Of a stretch of DNA of 64,000 nt, positions 55,789 to 64,000 are shown piece by piece. Under the pieces are notes generated by a model, which saw only the letters and a list, made by a program, of their open reading frames with translations, was not told where the DNA came from and made no database searches. The DNA comes from Haemonchus contortus (lineage: Eukaryota; Nematoda; Chromadorea; Rhabditida; Trichostrongylidae), in contig LS997565.1 in NCBI GenBank assembly GCA_000469685.2, forward strand, positions 9,740,505-9,804,504. Reading direction: 5' to 3'. Each line of letters starts with the position of its first letter. Within the stretch, counting starts at the first letter, position 1. The position numbers were made by a program, and so were the translations under genes.

Positions 55789-58733
55789 CTGAATCCAGAA
55801 TCAATCGTTATGGAGTGAAAACTTCAGGAAATGGAACTCGAAGAACGGGCAGAAGAAAGAGAAATAGCAAGAGAGGAATCGAAGCAGCCCGTTCTTCATC
55901 CGGTGCAGGCAGTCACTAACGGACTTTTCTAAACCACTACAATCTTCCTGTTGTCAATTTTACTGAGTGACAAGCTCGTACAAACCCTCTTTCATCATAG
56001 CTGCTGTACGGTGCTGTTGCAATTTCAAAGAAACTTTTGTAAAGCCATTTTTGTATTCTACTGAGCAATATCTAAGAGAGCTCTTATTGTAAGGAGAGAG
56101 AAGTGAAATCGCAACAGGGCAAAGATTGAAGTCTTTGATGTTGATCAGTCCCGTTTTGGGGGCGCACCCCATACTCGTCTTCGACCCAAAATTGTAGAGT
56201 TTTTACTGGCTTATACATAGATTTGGGTGGCTAGCCGATCTGCAAGTCAATGCTTTTACCCTCTCAGATTATACTGGTACCTACTAATCAAACCCCGAGA
56301 GATAAACTGTTTGGTGTGCCTGGGCAGGTATCGTGTTACTTTAGCACCAACTTGCGAAACCTTTATTCAGCATTCAAAGTACGAAAGCTGGGCTGATACC
56401 TTGAGGGTGAGATATGATGATGACCAAATTCAACCCAAACCACTACCACTGCATACTTTTAAGTACAATCGGACACCACCTGGTACGTGCACTGCTGAAT
56501 GCCTGCGAGTATGTAGTGGGATGATAAGAGCTCCTTCTATTCTGCAAACGGGTGATTAGGAAATAAACCTTATCGTCACATCCGTTTTTACAGTGACAGC
56601 AGTTTTTGTTAACGAATAAATAGAAAAGTAAACAAGTCGCCAACTAGTAATAAGTGATTGAAGTGAGATTATTTCTAAAAAAAATCGAAATTTTTTCCAT
56701 TAACTGAGTAACTCCACTTCTTTTGCTGAGTAATTAGGTTGCGAGACATTACTCGAGAATGTATCAGGGATGGGTACATTTGAAGAAGATACCATTGTAG
56801 GTAAGCTGCTCTACTCAGAAAAGGAAAAAAGTGGTCTTTCCGCGAATCCGTCCGCAAAAATTCGTTCTTGCAAAATACGAAGGAGGTAGGAACGCTTGGA
56901 GCATCAGTGGAGAACAAAAGCATCAAGTGACGACAGTGAAGATGACGTCATAAAAAAGAATATCATGACAAAAAATATAAAATCGCACAAGTAAATGCAC
57001 TTAAGATTTATATTGATTTATTCAAATTTGAAAGTAATTACAATTATAACAAAATCCGTTTCTCAAAAGTAATGAGTTCTCTAAATATTCTCCATGGTTG
57101 TCTAGGATACTTACGATAAAAATGATGTTATGTTCTTTACTTATGAACACTTGCGAAAAACAAAAAACATTCATAGAAAAAACGAAATTTTCCATAAGAA
57201 ATCAATCAATAAGTGGGTGACAAAAAGATGTTGCACGCACTGAGCGAAGACTTACTATCACATTATGCTATCGGCGAAAATGGCTGATTAGGTTTTGGAG
57301 ACTACAATGTAGGCATTTGCGTCGTGATTACTATGAGGTCATTGTTAGAACAGACCTGTTCTTCCTATCAGATCGTTTGGACTATTAGGACGGGGTTATC
57401 AGGACTTCTTCTGATCACAAAGGGATTGGTCGACTAACAGCATGGCTGCGCACTTTTGTTTTCGGGACTTTTTGGTTTCTTTTCAAAAGGTCACGCCGAA
57501 AAAAGGAAATTTTTCGGTTTTTTTCTCGAATTCGGAAAATTTCTGCGATTCCCTCTTGTGTACAGACATGGACACCCGTTGCCGGTCACAATATGTACAT
57601 TCAATATGAACTACAAAATCACGAGGTCTGATGTCTACCACGTTGTTGTCCCAACCGAGGTCCCAAAGTTCACAGCGAACACAAGAAGTGATAATGATCG
57701 GAAAGCACAGGTACAGCATCAAACCCCGTCCGAGGCCTCAGTTTTGCCCAAAAATTGCCAATCTTGTGAGGCTTTCGTATCGCTTAGTACTTCAAACTAA
57801 GAGCAGTTAACAAAAACATGGAGGCAAAGTAAGCTACTCAAGTAATCAGTGAAGAGTGACGGCGATAGAAATTCTTTTCATCGAAAAATACGCCACTTAG
57901 TTACACCATGCACTCTAGCTGACGACTGTCATTGAAGTTTCTTAGCTTTTTTGATCCTCCTGTAGATTCGAAGGTCTGCGACCCCTAAAAAGAATGAGTT
58001 GCTGCCGAAGATGGGTTCATTCAGAAGCTGACGCTTCTGTTTCAATGAAATCGTGAAGAAGGGATCGCTTTCAGCTTCCATTCAATCACTTATCTGAAAA
58101 AGAGTTTAAATAAGGCTTGGAATGACTATCAAGGTCAAACGAAGAATTACAACATTTTCAAATACCATATTCGGAGGTCATGAGTGGCAAGTTAACCACT
58201 TGCGTTCCGATAATACTATCAGACGTAAAATCACAGGATACTCCCAGTTATCTTATGCTACCCATTGATATCACTCGATAGAACCATCGCACTCAAGCTC
58301 TCAACAATACGTAAAAATCCGATTCCGATGGCAACATCGCACATTTTCCATATGCAAACAAATGGTTGTATGATGCCAAATGTATGACGAATGCACGGAT
58401 CATCCATGCGCAGCCATTCCCGGAGACTTTACGTTTTCTTCCGTTTTTGAGAGCACGATTCTAGCTGTGCTCAATCAATAACTTTTGTTCCATTTGGAAC
58501 AAAAAAGAAAATTTCCCGTTTCAACAGCGATACTTATAATGATCGAGATGGTCCGGTGTTAGTACCTACAAGGGTTGGAAATGTAATGGGCGATTTGTTC
58601 AAAAATGGGCGATGTTCGTGGACCTTTTGGAGTAGAAATTCAGGAATCTATTATTTTGTTTTATTTTCGGACTGTTTGTTCGGAAGACTATATTCTATAC
58701 ATTTTCCTCAATCTAACCCTTTACTGGATTTTA
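55789..58733. other. Intergenic, no supported gene
   Basis: Upstream of the minus-strand acox start; its promoter should lie here but no TATA box could be chosen. An ORF at 56227-56559 (plus, 110 codons) has no recognisable motif or splice context and is probably chance. Confidence 0.5.
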
Positions 58734-59409
58734 CTTAAAGGCACGGTTCACGATAAAAAAGGTTACTGAGTTCTGCCTTTGGGAATACTCAGTGCCGCCC
58801 ATGGGTGGTAGAAGGGACCATCTCGCTCCCCTAATCTCGGCGCTTAGGGCATAGTGGAAGCCCCGTTGCTGCCGTAGTTCACTTTCCCGCCCCTCGATCG
58901 ATGTCACGTTAGAGTGTGTCGAGACAATTCAGATTGCTATTATTCGTTCTAGGACCCACGCACAATAAGCTAATCGCCTAGTGATGAGGCGATGTTTTTC
59001 TCCCATTCTTTTTTCCTCTGTTTTTCTTTTTGCTGCCGCGATCCCTTATTTAACTTCCTACTCCTAGAGGCTGAAAAAGGTGAGCTACTTTTGCTCTTAC
59101 TAGGGTTTTTTTGTTTATTTATGCTTCTAAGTAAATGAATTTTTGCTTACCATTGTCTGTTATTCGCACCAGGACCCACGCGCGCGCACTGAAACACAAT
59201 GTTTAGCTCGTTCTGACGCCCCACTCTTCTTCATTTTTCTGGTTTCATTCTCGTCCAGCTCCTTTTTAACGTTTTTTCGAAGCCTTTTTTCACTTTGGAA
59301 ACACCGATGCACGCAGTTTCTCTACCTCAGTCGCACTAGTTTCGATATTGACTTCCTTTTTTTATCATAATATGGATTACCCGGAATAATCGTGAACTGT
59401 GCCTTCAAG
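58734..59409. mobile_element. 676-bp TIR element, second copy
   Basis: Left CTTAAAGGCACGGTTCACG, right reverse-complemented CTTGAAGGCACAGTTCACG. It shares most of its interior with 53856-54420 and has an extra ~110-bp stretch near the left end. TA flanks both ends, compatible with Tc1/mariner-type insertion, though this is not decisive. Confidence 0.8.
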
Positions 59410-61339
59410 TAAGGATATAAATATTTGGGGGATCACAGTAATAACGTTGCTGAGTTATGCATGAAACCGTCAACGTCCTTAAGTTGACGTTTTCAGGAGA
59501 GGACTACAGCAACTCTCTGGATTAAGCTGAGTAAACGAAAGGTTGTAGTTTTGGGAATCAATGCTCATCTCTGACCTTGCGATGGAATGTTTTGCATCGA
59601 AATTCAATAGAGCTAATAAAAAATATGATGTAGTGGTTATGGAATTCCTTTAACGCTTTAGGCTTCTTGGGAAAACAATTTCGCTGAATCGTCATTCGAG
59701 TAAGGGTCTTTTTCCTGTCGTTTAGCCTTCCGAGATGGGCATTAGTTTTATGCGATTGACAATTTGGGAATGATAGGCTCAATCGGAGGTTTTCTTGTGT
59801 CATGACGTGACTTTACTGCCAACCTGAATTTAGAGTATCGAGCGTAGACAGCTCAAACACTGTGAATTTGTTCTGCTACAGTATTTTCAAGCATTGGCGT
59901 CGCCCAGTTGAACTTGAATATTTTCCCACTGGAATACCCTCTATGGATACGAAGTCATCGAAATTCCTCGGAGTTTTGGAGCGATCAGTGTTTGCGCTTT
60001 ATACTAATCACTGGTAATGCTAGACTCCTGGGAACGGGCTGAAGCGTCACGGGTCGCTTTCAAATCCGCCCGATTGGAATCCGTCATGTGGATAGCCCTT
60101 ATTATGTCCACTGGTTTTTTTCTCATCAGACGAAGCAATATTTGAACGATTCCTGAGTCAACAAAAATTCGCTACCGTAATCTCTGCTTTGGAGGTGGAG
60201 TTCCTCCCACCGGGCTTCAGTGCGGGTGTCTATAGCTTACTCTTCAAGTTTCATGAATTTCGGCTGATTCACTTGTTAGCAAGTCATTGTTCTTCTGTTC
60301 CTATCATGTACGATTATGCCATACTTCACCCTTATCTGAAAGCTCCCACATCTGAATATCGAGAGAGTGGGGGGAAAACCATGAGGTTCGGGAAGGCTCC
60401 CATGCCATTGTGCTCCGTTGTTTCTCTTGATATTTTGAAAGGGTAATAATTTTTCTCAGAAACCTCCCAGCATTTATCAAGGAGTTAATTACCTCGATGA
60501 AAAAGTAAACTGCCCAGAAAAAAAGGACAAAGGTGTGAAGGCTTGCAAGGTGGACTGAGATTCAAGCTGGAGAGGGCAGTGCTCATCACTTTCTATGCCC
60601 GATCTACTTGATACATGTACCTAGGCGTTCTTCTTATGTTCATTGTAGGTTCTTCAAGCTGATTTTGTATCCTACAAGAAGCAATAGATTTTCTTGCTAA
60701 TAAAGTTTAAGGCATTTCAATTTTTTTCATTCAGTCTCTGCTTTCTCCTGCCCTTTCAACCCAACTGAGAGCTAGTTTTACCACAAGTGTAGCTGCTAAA
60801 GTCCCTCGAGTTTTTCTCAAAATAACTTAAAAATAACTGGAACAGTAAAAATTCTTCTCACTTCAAAAAGAACTTCATCTGGAGAAGGATAGATCTTCGT
60901 TTCTTAGCCTCAGAATTAAATCTAGGAGGCCGTGGTGGTGTTGTTCGTATAAGAAACGCAGAAGACGGGCAAAACTCTTAAGCACTGCACGAAAAAAAAA
61001 TCTCGGTCTCACATGGTTGAAACTCTGAACATTTTAGGAATGAGGTCAAAGTCTGGACAAAATAAGGGACGACTTAGCGATCTCCGCCCTTGCTAGGTTG
61101 ACGAAAATCTAAGCGTTATCATTGTTGGGGATTGTTTTGGGTGCTCTTAACAGACATTGGTGGAGGCACTCGCCCGACCTTTTCCCGCCGTGCCTAAATT
61201 GAAACCGTCCAACCCACTTCCACTCTTATTTATTTTTTTTCTTTTTGTTCAACGTTTTTTGCGCTTTTTCGAGTTACGCTTTATTCCAGAAGTTCTATGA
61301 AATTCCGTCAAAATGGGTACCCTAAATTGATCGTAAAGG
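59410..61339. other. Intergenic, no supported gene
   Basis: AT-rich DNA with short ORFs only (for example 60189-60446, plus, 85 codons). No domain, signal peptide or RNA gene recognised. Confidence 0.5.
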
Positions 61340-61872
61340 TGCTTGCGCCATGGAGGCCAATCCGTTCACAACTACTCTGAACTGGCAGTCACCCTTGGGA
61401 AGTCAGTCCACAGTTCTTCGTGAATTGAAGTCAATCGACAAGGTGCGAAAGCTCGGTCCATAGATGCGTCATGCTTTGAAGCAGTATGACATAGACCGCC
61501 GCGACGACGTGGCACCTTCTCTCCTCACGCTCCAGGGCACCACACGTGGCTCGAGTACCTAGTCACCAGGGGTGCGAAGTCGAACCTCTACTCTAACGTT
61601 CACCGGCGTGCTCAATGGATTGACAAAGGTGCGCATGCAGAAGGCTCCCCCAAACCCAACGTACACGCCAAGGAGGTTATGCTCTGATTCTGGTGGAGCG
61701 CTCTCCGTGTCGAACAATGGGAGCTGCTAGACGAAGGATGCACAGTGACCGCACACGTCTACATTACGCAACTGAGGAATTTAAAGGCGAATCCCGGAGC
61801 TACATGTCCACAGCAGCACAAAGTTCACTTCCAGCACGACAACGCTAGCCCACACATTGCAAGAACGACCAA
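61340..61872 (+). pseudogene. Mariner transposase relic
   Basis: Broken plus-strand reading frames give mariner signatures in order: SQSTVLRELKSIDKVRKLG (end of the DNA-binding part), LVTRGAKSNLYSNVHRRAQW (where active enzymes have GDEK), SPKPNVHAKEVM, FWWSALRVEQWELL and VHFQHDNASPHIARTT (second catalytic Asp in HDNA). The first catalytic Asp is lost (GAK for GDEK), there are several stops and frameshifts, and the part encoding the third catalytic residue is missing after 61880. Mariner elements are common in nematodes, hookworms included. Inactive. Confidence 0.8.
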
Positions 61873-61879
61873 ATCTGAA

Positions 61880-63376
61880 TAGATTTTTCACAGCCACTGG
61901 GATTAATACTGTAAAGTTCTGTGGAGTTTTGAAGGCGAACCTGGGTGTTTTACGATTACCCAATCATTTATTTAGCCCAAAGTTCTTTAACTGGATGCTA
62001 GTTGAGGTGCCCTTGAAGTTTAGCTCGATGGTTCTTCTGAAATTGTTGGCCACAAACTCACTCTCACCCCGTCCCATTTTTTTAGCGATTGGAGCACAAT
62101 TCCGTGAGCGGCTCTTGAGAAAATGATCCTTTTCCCATCATTCCCGTTATATCCATTCTCATGGATGCAGATAAGAACAGTGGCCATCACGTCATCCTTC
62201 TCTTATCCCTATAGGGAGAAACTTCTTCCTTAGAGCAAACGTCAATAATTGAAAAATAATGCTTCGAGATATAGAAAAGGGGATGCTCCCTATAATTTCC
62301 AGGGAGAAGGGTCGATTTTCATGAGATGCAAGCATGTCTAGCATCATAAAAATGAAAGATTTTGGTATGGAAAACTTCTTTGATTCATGTACTCGGTATA
62401 ATGTTGGTTATTCTTCACGAAAAAAAGAATTTGATAGATCGGGGTTAGCCTAAATCCTTTTTAGCCCTCACATCAACTACCACCACAATATGGGCCACAG
62501 CAGTGTGAATACCGAAGCGAAAGGGGGGGGGGGGGGAAGGGGGAGCAGTGCCAGGTGGCATGCTACCAAGCCCTCGTTTTGTGGATCAAATCCTTGATCA
62601 ACTCGGCCGCCGTAACTACCAGCTCCCCCCTCCTTAATTTTTAAGATCCTAGATGAGATTTACTCTCCTATGCCAAAGTTTGTAAGTAAGGGTTTGTAGT
62701 CATTCATTTAAGAATGCTATCTGTTGGGTCCCGCTTTTTGATTTTAGGTTGCACTGAAAGTTTTGGGGGTAAGGCACAGTCACGGCGTTACCCAAGGAAA
62801 ATTGTCGCGAAATTTATCAGAAGTATCGCCCATAAAGAAATCATAAGGAGCAAGGAAGACCTGAAAAAACGTTTGATCTCCGATTTGTGAGCACCATGGG
62901 CAAATGTCTGAGCTGTGCTTGAGAATTTCCGTTGACTGCTTAACAACAATCGACAAGCTCGCCACTAATGACTCATTAACGATTGTTTTATGAGGTTGGA
63001 AAGAAATGTCAGCTGATCTATTTTTTGGAAAATTAGCCGAAAGGGCAATAACCCATTTAACTTGATAAATTATGCATGAGATCCTAAACTCAGCTGCTTG
63101 CCCACACCTTGCCCTCAACGATGTTCGAGCTCTCAACGATGTTCGATAGGTATATCCTAATGTTTGGTAGAACTCTTCCGAGGAGCTCAAAAAGCCATTC
63201 GAAAAGGGACGGTAGATTCAGAGCAATGCCTTTATGAAGATTCTTTGTGGTCACCCTGCTTCCCCTCTTTCCCAGACTCTCGGCAATCGTAGTGCATGAA
63301 ATCGCTGAACGATGGGGCCAGCCTTGGGAGGTCGGTTTTATAAACTTTTGCTCGGCAGCCCGGTTAATTGCACCAG
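61880..63376. other. Intergenic, with a 14-G tract
   Basis: 14 consecutive G at 62523-62536, followed by AAGGGGG, are a strong G-quadruplex candidate. A minus-strand ORF at 62780-63190 (136 codons) has no recognisable domain; it includes a short direct duplication (TCAACGATGTTCGA twice near 63116-63147). Confidence 0.45.
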
Positions 63377-63581
63377 ATGCAAGCCAACCAGTCGGCTCTT
63401 TTCCGGTTGGCCGCCGACGGATTTATTTCAAGCGCATGTGAGAATTCGGGTGAACAACGTGAAATCATGAGAAGGCCGCCCTCCCCTCCGCTTTTCCTTT
63501 CTGATGCCAGTACATCCCTGGCACTACTCTCTACCTCACCAGACCATGCCAAAGAAGCCCTAATACCATCCTCCTCTACTG
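63377..63581 (+). other. Possible coding exon near the right edge
   Basis: An ATG right after CACCAG opens 68 codons, MQANQSALFRLAADGFISSA..., then Pro/Ser-rich sequence, up to a GTAAAT donor after CTACTG. G+C is higher than around it. A second acceptor-donor pair at ~63725-63752 does not join in frame. The gene, if real, continues past the window. Confidence 0.25.
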
Positions 63582-64000
63582 GTAAATTTGATGGTAATTA
63601 TTGAATGATTAAAACGTCGCGATTCGAACTTTGTTCCAAAAATCTCGAGGCATTCGGTGGGAGTCTGGGCTTAATCCTTGTAGTAACTCATGAAAATTAA
63701 CTGTTGATGAAACCTTTGTCTCAGGCTGGTAGCGATTTTGGAGCCCTAGCAAGGTTCACCTAAATTGGCGCTCCATTCATCTATTTCCCTTACATCGAAA
63801 GACTGCGCCACGCACTCGTGGTTCTCTTGGTATTGTGGAGCCTCCACTGGTCATACGCGTATGTACATGTCACTTATTTGCTCCAAATTTCTCCAAATTT
63901 ATTTATGAGTTTATTTTTCAGAAAAATCTTTTTTAAAATCTTTTGAAAAATCCATCTTAAAAAATAAAAATTTCTTCAAAAATCCCATATGTTATGGAAA

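Noticed and set aside
60189..60446. 85-codon plus-strand ORF as a gene
   Set aside because: No recognisable motif, signal peptide, splice site or conserved copy.
1..64000. tRNA, rRNA, CRISPR, operon or prophage features
   Set aside because: Looked for by eye; no tRNA A/B boxes in register, no rRNA motifs and no regularly spaced repeats. The DNA is eukaryotic.

Overview
The window looks like nuclear DNA from a nematode, probably a strongylid (hookworm-type) parasite; the species is inference. Reasons: many short GT-AG introns; AG acceptors sitting directly on start codons, as expected for trans-spliced genes; AT-rich intergenic DNA; AATAAA poly(A) signals; two acyl-CoA oxidases that align exon by exon with the Caenorhabditis ACOX-1 family; and a mariner relic. 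No bacterial, organellar or CRISPR features were seen.

Region 1 (1-4156) is the 3' end of a mobile element. A broken UPF1-like superfamily 1 helicase gene runs off the left edge. It is followed by a 12-nt polypurine tract and a ~419-bp LTR-like segment (TGTAAG...CTTAC, with an internal AATAAA). The segment ends exactly where homology to a paralogous uninterrupted site at 13714 begins.

Region 2 (4157-~35450) is a tandem segmental duplication of roughly 10-kb units (U1, a partial U1b, U2, U3). All recognised peptide genes in it lie on the minus strand. It carries nine genes for small secreted Gly/Tyr/Pro-rich peptides built on GYGPYG repeats, in two classes. Class 1 has six copies with a 20-codon signal-peptide exon, a phase-0 intron and a GYGPYG exon, plus a shared promoter module (TGACGTG, then TATAAAA). 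Class 2 has three GYGPYG exons with no convincing signal-peptide exon nearby; one is frameshifted. All nine carry a similar hairpin just after the stop codon. U2 and U3 also hold a small secreted cysteine-containing protein gene (intact in U2, broken in U3). By composition and architecture the peptides resemble nematode epidermal antimicrobial NLP/caenacin peptides; function is inferred. Decayed exons, a 251-bp insertion element with a 9-bp target duplication, and short repeats fill the rest.

Region 3 (~35450-39589) is single-copy with no gene I can defend.

Region 4 (39590-55788) holds two convergent 17-exon peroxisomal acyl-CoA oxidase genes ending in SKL. The minus-strand copy is intact (672 codons before the stop). 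The plus-strand copy has matching exons but indels in exons 12-14. In C. elegans this family shortens ascaroside pheromone side chains by peroxisomal beta-oxidation.

Region 5 (55789-64000) is repeat-rich: a TIR element also present in an acox intron, a mariner transposase relic, a G-tract and a possible exon near the right edge.
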